Part shown: positions 53,417 to 63,225 of the stretch, in pieces
Position numbering within the stretch: position 1 is the stretch's first letter
How the letters are laid out: each line of letters opens with the position of its first letter
Origin: Halapricum hydrolyticum
GTDB taxonomy: Archaea; Halobacteriota; Halobacteria; Halobacteriales; Haloarculaceae
Direction: 5' to 3'
Assembly: GCA_025517565.1 (NCBI GenBank)
Contig: JAOPKD010000004.1
Coordinates: forward strand, 124,001-188,000
Length of the DNA: 64,000 bases
Position numbers and translations under genes: made by a program
Notes under the pieces: model-generated
Seen by the model: the letters and a program-made list of their open reading frames with translations, nothing else
What the model was told of the DNA's origin: nothing
Databases searched by the model: none

Positions 53417-53971
53417 ATGGATCGCCGGACGTATCTCCGGGGAGTGGTGGCCGGCGTCGCAGTGCTGGCAGGCTGTGCTGGCCGTGGGTCCGAGCGAACG
53501 GACGCGGAATCGACGGCGAACCGACCGATGAGCGGCAGCGACGCCAGTCCGACGACCGGCCAGTCGACGATCCACGAATACTACGAGACGACGACGGTCC
53601 GTGCGCTGACAGCGGACGGGGAGACCCTCGGAACGGTGACAGCAGCGATCGCGGACACCCCGGAACTGCGATATCTGGGCCTCAGCGATACCGAACACCT
53701 GCCGGACGACCGCGGTATGCTGTTCGTCTTCGAGTCAATCGACGATCGGTCGTTCGTCATGCGCCGGATGGACTTCGGTATCGACATCGTCTACGCCGAC
53801 GGCGAGGGGAGGATCACGACGATCCATCACGCGCCCGCGCCCGATCACGGCGACGGCAACGATCAGCGTTACCCCGGTCGTGGGCAGTACGTCCTCGAAG
53901 TCACGTACGGGTGGACGACCGATCGGGGCGTCGAAACGGGGGACAGGCTGGCGTTCGAACTGCCAGGTTAG
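53417..53971 (+). CDS. DUF192 family lipoprotein
   Basis: A 184-residue secreted lipoprotein. It has a signal peptide with twin-arginine-like MDRRTYLRGVVAG and lipobox LAGC (Cys at about 20), then a Ser/Thr linker, then a DUF192 domain (about 65-180) with RYLGLSDTEHLPDDRGMLFVF and FVMRRMDFGIDIVYAD. Family members may bind carbohydrates; the role is unknown. Its stop overlaps the convergent glycosyltransferase gene by four bases. Confidence 0.85.
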   Translation: MDRRTYLRGVVAGVAVLAGCAGRGSERTDAESTANRPMSGSDASPTTGQSTIHEYYETTTVRALTADGETLGTVTAAIADTPELRYLGLSDTEHLPDDRGMLFVFESIDDRSFVMRRMDFGIDIVYADGEGRITTIHHAPAPDHGDGNDQRYPGRGQYVLEVTYGWTTDRGVETGDRLAFELPG

Positions 53972-55062
53972 TCGATGGCGTCCAGCCCCTCTCGCGAGCG
54001 CTCGCGGACGGTCTCTGGCGAGATCGGCGCGTCCGTCCAGGCCGGTAGCCGCGTATCGTCGTCCGGCGGCGTAATCGTCTCGGCGTAGGCTGTGACCTGT
54101 TCGCGCTCGTCGCTCCGGTCGTAGGCCAGTCCGTTGAACGCCGCGTCGGCCGCGTACTGCTCGATCAGCGTCGCGGCGCGCTCGCGATATCTGTCCGGGA
54201 GCGTCTCGAAGTCGGGCTCGACGCCGGCGTCTTCGAGCACCCACCACAGGGCCCGGCCGACGGACTGACACATCTCGCCCAGACCGTCGGGGCCGCTGAC
54301 CGAGCGGTGATCGTGCTCGTGCTGGCCGAGATCGACCTGCGCTGTGTCTTCGAACCCAGCGTCCTCGAAGGCGCCGCCGAGCGTCCCGACTTCGAGCCCC
54401 CAGGTGCGGGGCACGCGGACGCGGCGGGCGAGGTCGGCAGTCATCGCGAATTCGCCGGCCAGAGCGTACCGGAACGCAGCCAGATACGAGAGGATCGGCG
54501 CGTCGTGAGCGTCTTCGAGCGCGCGGACGAGCGGCACGTAGAACAGGCGGTTAAGCCGGCCGTACAGGTGGTCATTTTCGACGCGAGCGTAGTACCCCTT
54601 CGAGAACGCGAACCCGTGGGCCAGCGGAAAGAGCAGTCGCGGGACGTGGGTTGGCGCATAGCTTTTCGCGTCGGCGTCGTGAACGACGACGAACTCGCTG
54701 TCCGCGGCGGCGACACCGAGCGCCAGCCAGACGTCCCGGCCTTTGCCGCGCCGGCCGTTCAGGTCTGCGGCCGCGAGCGCCTCTGTCAGCGGCGGCGAAT
54801 CACACCACAGGATCACAAGTGGCAGGTCGAACGTCTCAAGCCACGCGTGCACCTCGCTCACGCGATCCGGACCGGCACGGAGGGCGACGAGCACGCGACC
54901 GGGCGAGACGGCTTCCAGCGTCGAGAACACCCGTTCGGCCGCGAGGCTGGCGTGATCGCGCTCGGTCATCGGAACGACGACCGTCGCTCGATCGGTCGGT
55001 GCGTCCGGATCGGCCCCACCGAAATCGTGGAGTGTCGTGACGCGCTCCTGGACGTACTCCAT
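53968..55062 (-). CDS. Glycosyltransferase family 2/81, glucosyl-3-phosphoglycerate synthase-like
   Basis: A 364-residue GT-A protein. ATVVVPMTERDHASL begins the nucleotide-sugar fold (about 28-42), and the metal motif is FVVVHDADAKSY (about 124-135). The C-terminal half (TWGLEVGTLG and DLGQHEHDHR) resembles GpgS/mannosyl-3-phosphoglycerate synthase enzymes that make precursors of compatible solutes. The substrate is inferred from similarity only. ATG at 55062 is preferred over one three codons upstream. Confidence 0.75.
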   Translation of the reverse strand: MEYVQERVTTLHDFGGADPDAPTDRATVVVPMTERDHASLAAERVFSTLEAVSPGRVLVALRAGPDRVSEVHAWLETFDLPLVILWCDSPPLTEALAAADLNGRRGKGRDVWLALGVAAADSEFVVVHDADAKSYAPTHVPRLLFPLAHGFAFSKGYYARVENDHLYGRLNRLFYVPLVRALEDAHDAPILSYLAAFRYALAGEFAMTADLARRVRVPRTWGLEVGTLGGAFEDAGFEDTAQVDLGQHEHDHRSVSGPDGLGEMCQSVGRALWWVLEDAGVEPDFETLPDRYRERAATLIEQYAADAAFNGLAYDRSDEREQVTAYAETITPPDDDTRLPAWTDAPISPETVRERSREGLDAID

Positions 55063-55136
55063 CGCACACAACTGGGGACGCCGCGAGGATAAACACTCGC
55101 CTGCTATCCCGCGTTGCCCATCGAATCAGCTTTCCG

Positions 55137-56309
55137 TCACGATCGTGCCCCGGTCGGCAGCCGGCCTGCCCGGTAGGTGACGACGAGACCGAGGAGGACG
55201 ACGGCCAGCCCGACGGCAAAGGATCGGTAGATCGAGGGGAACGAGAAGCCGGCGTCGGTCAACAGCCCGACGGCCCAACTGCCGGTCGCCTGCACCAGCA
55301 TCATCGTGCCGCTGTAGACGGCGTAGGCGCTTGCACGGTGGCGATCCGGCAGCGAGCCCAGCAGATAGGTATCCATCGCCGGGAACAGACTGTGAATCAC
55401 GTAGCCCATCAGCAGCGCGACCGTGACGATCCAGGCCGTGCCGAACGGCAGCGTCAGCGCGAACACGCAGATCGCGAAGCCGGCCAGGATCGACAGCAAG
55501 AGGGGGACGAGCGGGACGCGGTCGGCCAGCCAGCCCGTCACCGCGAACGCCGGGACGCCGGCCGCGAACACGCCAGTCAGCAGCAGCCGCGCGTCACTGC
55601 CCGAAAAGCCGCGGGTGCGCAGATAACTGTCGAGGAAGTTGAACACGCCCTGCCAGACGAACCCGCTGGCGCTGATGACGACCACGCCAGCGAGGACGAT
55701 CCGCCACTGGTGGCGGACGGCCGCGAGCAGATCTCGATCCGCAGTGCCCGCCTCGGGGAGCGGCGTCCGCCGGGTAGCGATCGTGAAGCCGACCGTCGAG
55801 AGCAGGGCCGCTACCCCGATGGCGTGGAAGGTCGTCCGCCAGTCGCCGACGAACAGCGCGACCGAGACGAGCAGCGAGGCCACGGCCGCGCCGATCTGAC
55901 TCGCCATGCCGTGGATGCCGAGTGCCGTGCCGACCCGATGGGGGAACAGCTCGCTCACCAGCGGGTTGGCCGCGATGAAGTACGCGCCGCTTGCGATCCC
56001 CATCAGGAACGCGCCGACCATCACTTCGGTGACGCTGCCGGCTGCGGCGATAAACGCCGAGGCGGCGGCCAGGATCAGCCCGGTCGCACCGACGACGTAG
56101 TGGCGCGGGACGCGCGTCAGCAGGTAGCCCGTCGGGATCCGCGGGAGTGCACTGCCGAGCCACGCCAGGGTCACGGTCAGCCCGATCGTCGCGTTGGTCG
56201 TGATGAACGCCGCCTGGAGGGGCTCGACCAGCGGCGCGAACACCACGCGGGCGAGATTGACGAGGAAGACCAGCGTACAAAGCGAGCCGAACACCCGACG
56301 TCGTGTCAC
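55137..56309 (-). CDS. MFS transporter
   Basis: A 390-residue major facilitator with 12 predicted segments. LVEPLQAAFITTNATIGLTV (helix 1-2 loop), PRIPTGYLLTRVPRHYVVG (motif A-like) and a repeat in the second half (VTGWLADRVPLVPLL) are visible. The substrate is unknown. GTG at 56309 gives MTRRRVFGSLCTLVFLVNLA. It is divergent from the small zinc-finger gene with a 100-base spacer. Confidence 0.85.
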   Translation of the reverse strand: MTRRRVFGSLCTLVFLVNLARVVFAPLVEPLQAAFITTNATIGLTVTLAWLGSALPRIPTGYLLTRVPRHYVVGATGLILAAASAFIAAAGSVTEVMVGAFLMGIASGAYFIAANPLVSELFPHRVGTALGIHGMASQIGAAVASLLVSVALFVGDWRTTFHAIGVAALLSTVGFTIATRRTPLPEAGTADRDLLAAVRHQWRIVLAGVVVISASGFVWQGVFNFLDSYLRTRGFSGSDARLLLTGVFAAGVPAFAVTGWLADRVPLVPLLLSILAGFAICVFALTLPFGTAWIVTVALLMGYVIHSLFPAMDTYLLGSLPDRHRASAYAVYSGTMMLVQATGSWAVGLLTDAGFSFPSIYRSFAVGLAVVLLGLVVTYRAGRLPTGARS

Positions 56310-56410
56310 AATCGGGCTTCGAGCGGGGTGGTGTCAAAGCTTGCGAAGCCGCGCTCGACGACTCTCACGCCGCCCCGAGCTTTTTGAGAGTTGCTCGCAT
56401 ACCTCTCAGT

Positions 56411-56581
56411 ATGGAATCTGTCAGGAAAGGGATCCGGTCGGGCGACATCGAGAAAGACACCTACGAACGGCTTCTCTGTACCAACTGCGACGAGGCGCTC
56501 AAATCCGAGAACGACCCCGACGAGATCGGCACTGTCCGGGTCTGTCCGGAGTGTGGTGCGGAGTGGAAAGAAGTCGGGTGA
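56411..56581 (+). CDS. Small zinc finger protein (HVO_0758 family)
   Basis: A 56-residue protein. Two CxxC knuckles, LLCTNCDEAL and VRVCPECGAEW, form a predicted zinc ribbon. The MESVRKGIRSGDIEKDTYER start is the haloarchaeal HVO_0758-type family, one of many micro zinc fingers with roles in motility, biofilm or regulation that are still mostly open. The longer upstream frame has no family features. Confidence 0.85.
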   Translation: MESVRKGIRSGDIEKDTYERLLCTNCDEALKSENDPDEIGTVRVCPECGAEWKEVG

Positions 56582-56585
56582 TCGA

Positions 56586-57659
56586 TCACTCGAAGATCGC
56601 GTCGAACGCGCTCGCGCCCATCGGTTCGTAGGTGCCTGCCGCGACGTTCTCTTCGACGTGATCGGGCGACCCCATCCCGACCAGCGCGCTCGTCACGGCG
56701 GGGGCGCTCCGTGCGAAGTTGATCGCTCGCTGGGCGCGGGTCTCGCCGTCGAGTTCGGCCTCGACCCGATCGGGCATCTCCCGGGCTAGCTTCCCCTGCA
56801 TGAGACTCGCACTGGTGAAGACGTCCACGTCTGCCTCGTGGGCAATCTCCAGTGCGCTCCGGCCGTCGTGGACGGCCGCCGTGAACGCGTCGGCCATGTA
56901 CACGTTGAACGGCAACTGGATCGCCTCGAAGTGACTGCTCCCGTGGCCGACCGCCTCGGCCGCACGCTCGGCACGATCGATCACCTCGGGCAGCGAGAGG
57001 TGGCTCCCCTCGTCTCCGACCCGGAAGGCGTCCCAGGTCGCGACGCCGTACGCACCGATGTCGTCGTCTTCGACCCGCCGTTCGAGGAGTTCGAAGGTTG
57101 CTTCGAGCCCATCGTAGACGTCCGCCCGCGATCGAGCCTGCAGTTGCGTCTCGGGGTTGTGCACGTAGTAGAGGTCGACCCGATCCACACCGAGATTCGA
57201 CAGGGATCGGTCGAGCTGATCGTCGATGAACTCCGGTGCGATGCAGTGTTGGCCGGCCGCCAGGTCCTCGCGGTCGACGATCCCGGGTTCGACGAACTCC
57301 CGGTAGATGTATCGACTGGGGTCGTCGGGCCGCTCGCCGTCGAACGGCAGAAAGCCGCCCTTGGTCGCGAGGAAGACGTTCTCGCGGTCGATTTCGCTGT
57401 CGCCGATCGCCGCGCCAACGACGCGCTCGCTGCGCTGGTGGCGGTAGTTGATCGCCGTGTCGAGGACGTTGATCCCCGATTCCAGGGCCGCGACGATCGC
57501 CTCCCGGTAGGCCGAATCGGCCTCGTCAGTCGGGTCACCGAGGTACGTGCCGACGCCGATACTCGACAGTGCCAGGTCGCCGAACGGCCGGAAGTACGTC
57601 CGGGCGAAGCTCTCGTGGAAGCGGTCGCGATAGGCCCAGGTCCCCTCGTAGGTCGCCAT
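56586..57659 (-). CDS. Aldo/keto reductase
   Basis: A 357-residue TIM-barrel oxidoreductase. GVGTYLGDPTDEADSAYR, the catalytic stretch INVLDTAINYRHQRSERVVG (Asp and Tyr), KGGFLPFDG (Lys) and DRVDLYYVHNPE (His) are present. The late SAPAVTSALVGMGSPDHVEEN is the NADP-binding end of the family. The substrate is not evident. ATG at 57659. Confidence 0.88.
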   Translation of the reverse strand: MATYEGTWAYRDRFHESFARTYFRPFGDLALSSIGVGTYLGDPTDEADSAYREAIVAALESGINVLDTAINYRHQRSERVVGAAIGDSEIDRENVFLATKGGFLPFDGERPDDPSRYIYREFVEPGIVDREDLAAGQHCIAPEFIDDQLDRSLSNLGVDRVDLYYVHNPETQLQARSRADVYDGLEATFELLERRVEDDDIGAYGVATWDAFRVGDEGSHLSLPEVIDRAERAAEAVGHGSSHFEAIQLPFNVYMADAFTAAVHDGRSALEIAHEADVDVFTSASLMQGKLAREMPDRVEAELDGETRAQRAINFARSAPAVTSALVGMGSPDHVEENVAAGTYEPMGASAFDAIFE

Positions 57660-57737
57660 GGACGGGGTTGGGGCGGCACGCGCAAAAGCCGCGCGGTGGT
57701 TTACTCCCGGTCAGGTGCGTGTCGTCCTCCCGTGTGC

Positions 57738-58901
57738 TCACTGCAACTCGCCGGTCATCGCCTCGAACAGCCGGTCGCGAAACTCCGCAACAGTGAGACC
57801 ATCGCCGGGGCCGAGCCCCTCCATGTGTTCGATCGAGAGCTGTCCGCCGCCCATGCGGGCGTGGCCGCCGGCCTCGGCCATCGGGATGTCCTCGACTGCG
57901 GCTTTCAGCGCCTTGCCCATGTGCACGCGGTCGTCACGGGAGCGTCCCGAGAGGTGCAACGTGCCGTCGCGTCGGCCGAAGACGACGATCGCCGTCACGC
58001 CCTCCAGCCGGAGCAGTTCCTCGGCCGCCTGTGGGATCGCGTCCACGTTCCCCACATCCTCGACGTCGCTGACGGCGAAGGCGTTGCGGACGTCACGGCT
58101 GGTGATCGCTCGCGCTTTGACTTCGAGTACCTCGGCGTCGACCTCGGGATTGGCGACCCGGTCGAGCAGTTCCTCGTCGACGCCCCGGTACAGGAACCCG
58201 GCGGCGTCGAACTCCGCCGGCGAACACCCCTTCGTCAGGTGCTTGGTATCCGACTGGATCCCGTACAGCAGTCCAGTCGCGAGTTCGTCCGGAACCGTTG
58301 GTCCATCGTCCATGTCCGTCGGATCCCACCCCAGATCATCGAGATACTCGGTGACGATCGTCGCACACGCGCCGTACTCGGGGCGGACGTCAGTGAACGT
58401 CTCCCCTGTCCCCTCCCCTGGGTGGTGGTCGACGACTGCGATCGGGTCGATCCCGTCCGCACCCGGGAACCCCCGTGGTTCGTTGTGATCGACCAGCACG
58501 ACCGTCTCCGCTTCGAGATCGCCGGCCGTCTCGATCCGCTCGAAGTCCTGGTCGAGTACGGTCTGGAACGCGCGGTTCTCCTGGCGACGAATCTGGCCCG
58601 GGTACTGGATCGACGCGTCGGTTTCGATGGCGTCCGCGAGCGACTGGACGCCCATGGCAGAAGCCATCGCGTCCGGATCGGGATTGGGATGGAGCAGTAT
58701 CGCGACCTCGTCCTGGTCTTTCAGCACGCCCCGAAAGCGCGCTGCAGGCGAGCGCCGCCACCTGGAGAACAGCCACCATCCGACGGCCACGAGCACGAGG
58801 ACGACGAAAACAGCACCGACTGCTATCGCCGGTCGTTCCCCGAGCAGGGATACGACAGCGTCGATCTGAGAGACGACGCCCCCGTCGGCCCCGGGCAACA
58901 T
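57738..58901 (-). CDS. Membrane-anchored DHH/DHHA1 phosphoesterase
   Basis: A 387-residue protein. One N-terminal hydrophobic segment (about 25-45) is followed by a DHH domain with LLHPNPDPDAMASAMG (about 70-85), VLVDHNE and the DHH motif VVDHHPGEG, then a DHHA1 domain with GGHARMGGGQ near the C-terminus. The plan resembles GdpP/NrnA-type cyclic-dinucleotide or nano-RNA phosphodiesterases without a GGDEF domain. In archaea c-di-AMP is a plausible substrate, but this is inference. Confidence 0.83.
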   Translation of the reverse strand: MLPGADGGVVSQIDAVVSLLGERPAIAVGAVFVVLVLVAVGWWLFSRWRRSPAARFRGVLKDQDEVAILLHPNPDPDAMASAMGVQSLADAIETDASIQYPGQIRRQENRAFQTVLDQDFERIETAGDLEAETVVLVDHNEPRGFPGADGIDPIAVVDHHPGEGTGETFTDVRPEYGACATIVTEYLDDLGWDPTDMDDGPTVPDELATGLLYGIQSDTKHLTKGCSPAEFDAAGFLYRGVDEELLDRVANPEVDAEVLEVKARAITSRDVRNAFAVSDVEDVGNVDAIPQAAEELLRLEGVTAIVVFGRRDGTLHLSGRSRDDRVHMGKALKAAVEDIPMAEAGGHARMGGGQLSIEHMEGLGPGDGLTVAEFRDRLFEAMTGELQ

Positions 58902-59012
58902 ACCACGGTGTGGTTCGCCAACGACAATGAAGGTTCCCCCTTCTGTCGGCCGGGTAGCATCTGTCGGACGGACTGGATCACGGGCGTCGATCTGTCCGTA
59001 TCGAAACGCCGG

Positions 59013-59468
59013 TCACTCGACGTCCAGATCGAACTGCTCGTGCTCTTTTGCGGCGTTGAGAACGACGCTCGTGTTCGATTCGTTGATCTCGGGATCGGTC
59101 AGCAACCCCTTGATCTGGCTGTTCATGTCGTCGGTATCGAGGAACTTCCCGACGGCGATGACGTCGTAATCGCCGGTGACCTCGTAAACGCTCATCATCT
59201 GATCGTGCTGGCGAAGCGTCTCGGTCACGTCCGGAAGCGCACTCCCTTCGACCTTCAGCTGGACAATCGCTGTCACGTCGTAGCCGAGTTTGTCGTAATC
59301 GACTTTCGGCGTGTACCCCTGGATGATCCCCTCGTCTTCGAGCGTCGAGAGATGGTTCGAGACGGTCGTCACCGACACGTCCATATCGTCAGCGAGACTC
59401 CGGAGACTGGCCCGCCCGTCCCCCAGAAGCGCATTCACTAACTTACGATCCAGATTTTCGTACGTCAT
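59013..59468 (-). CDS. lrp: Lrp/AsnC family transcriptional regulator
   Basis: A 151-residue regulator. N-terminal HTH ([34 protein letters not shown], about 8-45) and a C-terminal RAM ligand domain (about 65-145, [16 protein letters not shown]). It is divergent from glnA, the arrangement reported for haloarchaeal Lrp that controls glutamine synthetase. A TATA-like AAAATTCTA about 30 bases upstream suits a leaderless mRNA. Confidence 0.9.
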   Translation of the reverse strand: MTYENLDRKLVNALLGDGRASLRSLADDMDVSVTTVSNHLSTLEDEGIIQGYTPKVDYDKLGYDVTAIVQLKVEGSALPDVTETLRQHDQMMSVYEVTGDYDVIAVGKFLDTDDMNSQIKGLLTDPEINESNTSVVLNAAKEHEQFDLDVE

Positions 59469-59556
59469 ACTAGCTTCCCTCGCAACCGACCCATTAGAAT
59501 TTTACGAACATACATTTCTGTCTCGGGGTTCGACCAGAATTGCGCAAAGCAGCAGG

Positions 59557-59566
59557 GTTTTTATGG
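59557..59566 (+). promoter_or_regulatory. TATA-like box of glnA
   Basis: GTTTTTATGG lies 31-40 bases before the glnA ATG. With initiation about 25 bases downstream it would leave a very short leader. It stands in the 128-base lrp-glnA spacer, where Lrp could act. Confidence 0.5.
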
Positions 59567-59596
59567 CAGCACCATATTTCACACCTGTCGATTACA

Positions 59597-60955
59597 ATGA
59601 CAGGCGAACTCTCGACGGAGGAACAGGCGGTCCTCGAGGAAATCGAGGAGAAGAACGTAGATTTCCTGCGGCTACAGTTCACGGACATTCTGGGGACAGT
59701 GAAGAACGTCTCGGTCCCGGCCGACCAGGCCGAGAAGGCGTTCACGGAGGGGATCTACTTCGATGGCTCATCGATCGAAGGCTACGTGCGGATCCAGGAG
59801 TCGGACATGCGGCTGGTTCCGGATCCATCGACGTTTGCGATCTTGCCGTGGCGGAGTCGCGACGAGATCGACGGCGGCAACAGCGCGCGGCTCATCTGTG
59901 ACGTCCACGACACCTCGACGGACGAACCGTTCGTCGGAGACCCGCGTGGCGTGCTGAAAGACGCGCTGGACCGCGCCGCGGAGATGGGCTACACCGTCAA
60001 CGCCGCACCCGAACCGGAGTTCTTCCTGTTCGAGGAAGACGAGAAGGGGCGTGCGACGACCGAGACCAACGACGCCGGGGGGTACTTCGACCTCGCACCC
60101 AAAGACCTCGCGAGTGACGTCCGCCGTGACATCATTTACGGACTGGAGGAGATGGACTTCGACATCGAGGCCAGCCACCACGAAGTCGCCGAAGGGCAAC
60201 ACGAGATTAACTTCACCTACGACGACGCGCTGTCGACCGCCGACAACGTCGCGACCTTCCGTGCCGTCGTTCGCGCGATCGCCGCGGAACACGACCTGCA
60301 CGCGACCTTCATGCCCAAGCCGATCCCGCGGATCAACGGCTCGGGTATGCACACCCACATCTCGCTGTTCGAAGACGGAGAGAACGCCTTCCACGACGAG
60401 GACGACGAGTTCAACCTCAGCGAGACGGCTCACAGCTTCATCGCCGGCGTCCTCGAGCACGCGCCCGCACTCGCCGCCGTCACGAACCCGACGGTCAACA
60501 GCTACAAGCGCCTGGTGCCGGGCTACGAGGCGCCGGTCTACGTCGCCTGGAGCGACCGAAACCGTTCGGCGCTGATCCGCAAACCTGCCGCCCGCGTCCC
60601 GGCTGCCAGCCGGATCGAGGCGCGCTTCCCCGATCCGTCGTGCAACCCCTATCTCGCGTTCGCGGCGCTCATCCACGCCGGGCTCGACGGGATCGAGAAC
60701 GATCTCGAATGCCCCGATCCGGTCCGGGAGAACATCTACGAGTTCGACGAGCAGAAACGCGAGGAATACGGCATCAGCACGCTGCCGACCAACCTCGGCG
60801 AGGCGGTCGACGAGCTCGAGGACGACGAGGTCGTTCTCGACGCGCTCGGCCCGCACATCGCAGAGAAGTTCGTCGAGGCCAAGCGCTCGGAGTTCCAGGA
60901 CTACCTGGTGGACGTCTCCGACTGGGAACTCGACCGCTACCTCGAGAAGTTCTAG
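59597..60955 (+). CDS. glnA: Glutamine synthetase type I
   Basis: A 452-residue enzyme that makes glutamine from glutamate, ammonia and ATP. The beta-grasp start ([19 protein letters not shown]), the GS signature [19 protein letters not shown] (about 56-74), the ATP site [17 protein letters not shown] and the glutamate loop [20 protein letters not shown] are present. The adenylylation-type region NLYDLPPE is absent and replaced, as usual for archaeal forms. Control by the divergent Lrp is likely. Confidence 0.96.
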   Translation: MTGELSTEEQAVLEEIEEKNVDFLRLQFTDILGTVKNVSVPADQAEKAFTEGIYFDGSSIEGYVRIQESDMRLVPDPSTFAILPWRSRDEIDGGNSARLICDVHDTSTDEPFVGDPRGVLKDALDRAAEMGYTVNAAPEPEFFLFEEDEKGRATTETNDAGGYFDLAPKDLASDVRRDIIYGLEEMDFDIEASHHEVAEGQHEINFTYDDALSTADNVATFRAVVRAIAAEHDLHATFMPKPIPRINGSGMHTHISLFEDGENAFHDEDDEFNLSETAHSFIAGVLEHAPALAAVTNPTVNSYKRLVPGYEAPVYVAWSDRNRSALIRKPAARVPAASRIEARFPDPSCNPYLAFAALIHAGLDGIENDLECPDPVRENIYEFDEQKREEYGISTLPTNLGEAVDELEDDEVVLDALGPHIAEKFVEAKRSEFQDYLVDVSDWELDRYLEKF

Positions 60956-60962
60956 ACGGACG

Positions 60963-61871
60963 CTACGCGTCGTTCTGCCGCCGTATTTCTTTCTCGACGC
61001 GCTCACCGACCAGCGGCATCGCGACGACCGCAAGTCCGCCCACGAACGCGATCGGCCCGGCGGCTTCCGGCGACAGCGAAACGACCTCACCGAGGAGGAG
61101 TAGCGGTCCGGCGACGACCACACCGCTCACGACGGTCGCGGCGGCCGCCCGCCGCGTCGGTGAACGAACGAGCCCGTCCGCAAAGACGTACCAGCCGAGG
61201 GCCGCGCCCGCGGCGACGCCGGTGAGCAACACGAGATCGGTGATCGGGCCGACGATCATCAGCCCGACGGCGCCGACGACCGCACCGAGTGCAAACACCC
61301 GCTCGGGCTCCTGTAGGGCGATCGCGATGGCGAGTACGACCAGACCCACTCCGATCCCGGCGAGCACGTCCACCAGGTAATGCAGGCCGAGCACGAGCCG
61401 CGAGATCGAGACGACCACGACGAGTCCGGTGGCGATCGCTACTCGTGTTCGCGGCCGCCCGGTGCGAAGCGCCCAGGCCAGCCCACCGAACGCGACCGTC
61501 GAGCCGATGGCGTGCCCGCTCGGAAATCCGTGTCCCGATCCGGTCGAAAACCACTCGTACAGCGGCCACAGGCCGGCCGGAACCAGACCAGTCTGCGGAG
61601 CCTCGCCCGCCCCTGGCGGCCGGGGAAGCCCGAACAACTCTTTGGCGACTGTCACGACGACGAGGCCGGCGAGTACCGTACCGAGGACGACCGCAGCACG
61701 TCGACGGTCGATCGCCTCGTCGACGCGAGGTAACTGGGGTCCGACCCAGTAGGTGACTGTCACGATCAGCAGGAGAAACCACACGTCACCGAGCTGGGTC
61801 ACGAGCGAGAAGAGAACGATGACCGCGTCGGGAAGCTCACGCAGCCACGACTGGACGCCGAGCCCGCGCAT
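60963..61871 (-). CDS. PAP2 family membrane phosphatase
   Basis: A 302-residue protein with eight to nine segments. The three phosphatase motifs are present: KELFGLPRP (about 79-87), GFPSGHAIGS (about 115-124) and SRLVLGLHYLVDVLAG (about 157-172). It is likely a lipid or polyprenyl phosphate phosphatase facing outward. The C-terminal four segments are extra to the core domain. Convergent with glnA. Confidence 0.88.
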   Translation of the reverse strand: MRGLGVQSWLRELPDAVIVLFSLVTQLGDVWFLLLIVTVTYWVGPQLPRVDEAIDRRRAAVVLGTVLAGLVVVTVAKELFGLPRPPGAGEAPQTGLVPAGLWPLYEWFSTGSGHGFPSGHAIGSTVAFGGLAWALRTGRPRTRVAIATGLVVVVSISRLVLGLHYLVDVLAGIGVGLVVLAIAIALQEPERVFALGAVVGAVGLMIVGPITDLVLLTGVAAGAALGWYVFADGLVRSPTRRAAAATVVSGVVVAGPLLLLGEVVSLSPEAAGPIAFVGGLAVVAMPLVGERVEKEIRRQNDA

Positions 61872-61873
61872 CG

Positions 61874-63112
61874 TTACCGCCGGAAGTCACGAACCTTGTC
61901 AAGTAGTTTTCCGGGGACGCCGACGGCGTTGACAGTCACGCCGACGAGGGTCATCAGCACGTACAGTCCCAGTGTCGACAGCCAGATCACGATCATCGAG
62001 AGGAACGCGACCCAGCCCGACAGGAAGTAGAAGGCCCCGAGCGTCATCACGGTTCCGTACAGCAGCACGAGGTACGGACCCCAGCCGGTGGCGTGGCCCC
62101 GGCGGACGCGCTTGCGAACGTACCGTTTGAGGTCCCGTTCGATCTCGTCGCGGTGGAGCGTCCGCTCGTCGATCCGGGTCTGCAGCTCGTCGATCTCGGC
62201 CCGCAGGTCAGCGATTTCTTCCCGCTGTCGGGCCTCGCCGGTGCCACCGTCAGCGTCGTCGGCCCCCGAGTCGCTCATTCGTTGTTCGGTGTCTCGATGC
62301 GCACCCTGTTGTAGTTGCCGGTCTCCGACGGCCACGTCGCCGGCGAGGACGCCGTTGAGAACCGCCCCCAGAAGGAGGAGGATACCCCCAATGTAGAACC
62401 ACGTCACGAGCAACAGGACCGCTCCGAGGACGCCGTACAGCGCCGACCCGCCCGCACTGGCGGCGTATACCTGAAACAGGGCACTGAGTACGGTCCAGCC
62501 CACAGCCGCAAACGCTGCACCGGGTAGCGCGTCACGGACGCGCACGTCGACGTCCGGGAAGATCACGTATAGCGGCAGGAACGCGACCGTCAGGACGATC
62601 GGCAGCCCGATCGCTGTCGGCACGCCCGCGGACGAGAGACCGACAAGCCCGGCGAGTGCGGCCGCGAGCACGACCGCGCCGATGGCGACGCCGACCGCGA
62701 ACAGTGCCGTGATGGCGTTTCGGAACTGCGTGAACAGCGTCACCTCCCGGTGCGTGTCGTAGATCATCGAGAACGCGACGTCCAGTCCCCGAAAGAGCTT
62801 GAGTCCGCCCCACAGCAGGACGGCGAGCCCGATCGCGGTTGCGCCGCCGCGCCCCTGGGCGGTCGTCAGCGCTGATCGCACGAGTTCCTCACCGCTTGGG
62901 GTCAGTGTGCCGCTCAGCTGCCGGATGACCGTCTCCGCCAGTGCGTCCCCGCCGAGCGTCGAGGCGACCGACAGCGCCAGCAGCGACAGCGGCAGCAGCG
63001 ATACGAACGCGTAGTAGGCGATCGCCGCAGCTAGCAGCGTCAGCGGCGACCGTCTGACGACCGCCAGCAGCGTTCGTCCGACCGAAAGTGCTCGCGTTGC
63101 CCGTTCGTGCAC
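61874..63112 (-). CDS. YihY/BrkB family membrane protein
   Basis: A 412-residue protein. The YihY domain covers about 20-260 with six segments (AAAIAYYAFVSLLPLSLLAL, then LLWGGLKLFRGLDVAF and VTWFYIGGILLLLGA). After it comes an acidic linker, a coiled coil (about 300-340, EIADLRAEIDELQTRIDERT) and two further segments near the C-terminus, an extension not found in the simple family. Function unknown; often called virulence factor BrkB-like. GTG at 63112. Confidence 0.85.
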   Translation of the reverse strand: MHERATRALSVGRTLLAVVRRSPLTLLAAAIAYYAFVSLLPLSLLALSVASTLGGDALAETVIRQLSGTLTPSGEELVRSALTTAQGRGGATAIGLAVLLWGGLKLFRGLDVAFSMIYDTHREVTLFTQFRNAITALFAVGVAIGAVVLAAALAGLVGLSSAGVPTAIGLPIVLTVAFLPLYVIFPDVDVRVRDALPGAAFAAVGWTVLSALFQVYAASAGGSALYGVLGAVLLLVTWFYIGGILLLLGAVLNGVLAGDVAVGDRQLQQGAHRDTEQRMSDSGADDADGGTGEARQREEIADLRAEIDELQTRIDERTLHRDEIERDLKRYVRKRVRRGHATGWGPYLVLLYGTVMTLGAFYFLSGWVAFLSMIVIWLSTLGLYVLMTLVGVTVNAVGVPGKLLDKVRDFRR

Positions 63113-63225
63113 GTCTCCCTGTGGGAGCGTCGAGAACAAATACGACGGGGGTCGGCCGGGCGCAACCACCACAACGAACAGCGTGGACCGAAACGTGTTT
63201 CGCCCCGTCCGAACAACGCCCTGGC

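Noticed and set aside
56838..59441. 867-codon open frame on the plus strand
   Set aside because: It runs antisense to the aldo/keto reductase, DHH phosphoesterase and lrp genes, all with clear motifs. No domain is visible in it.
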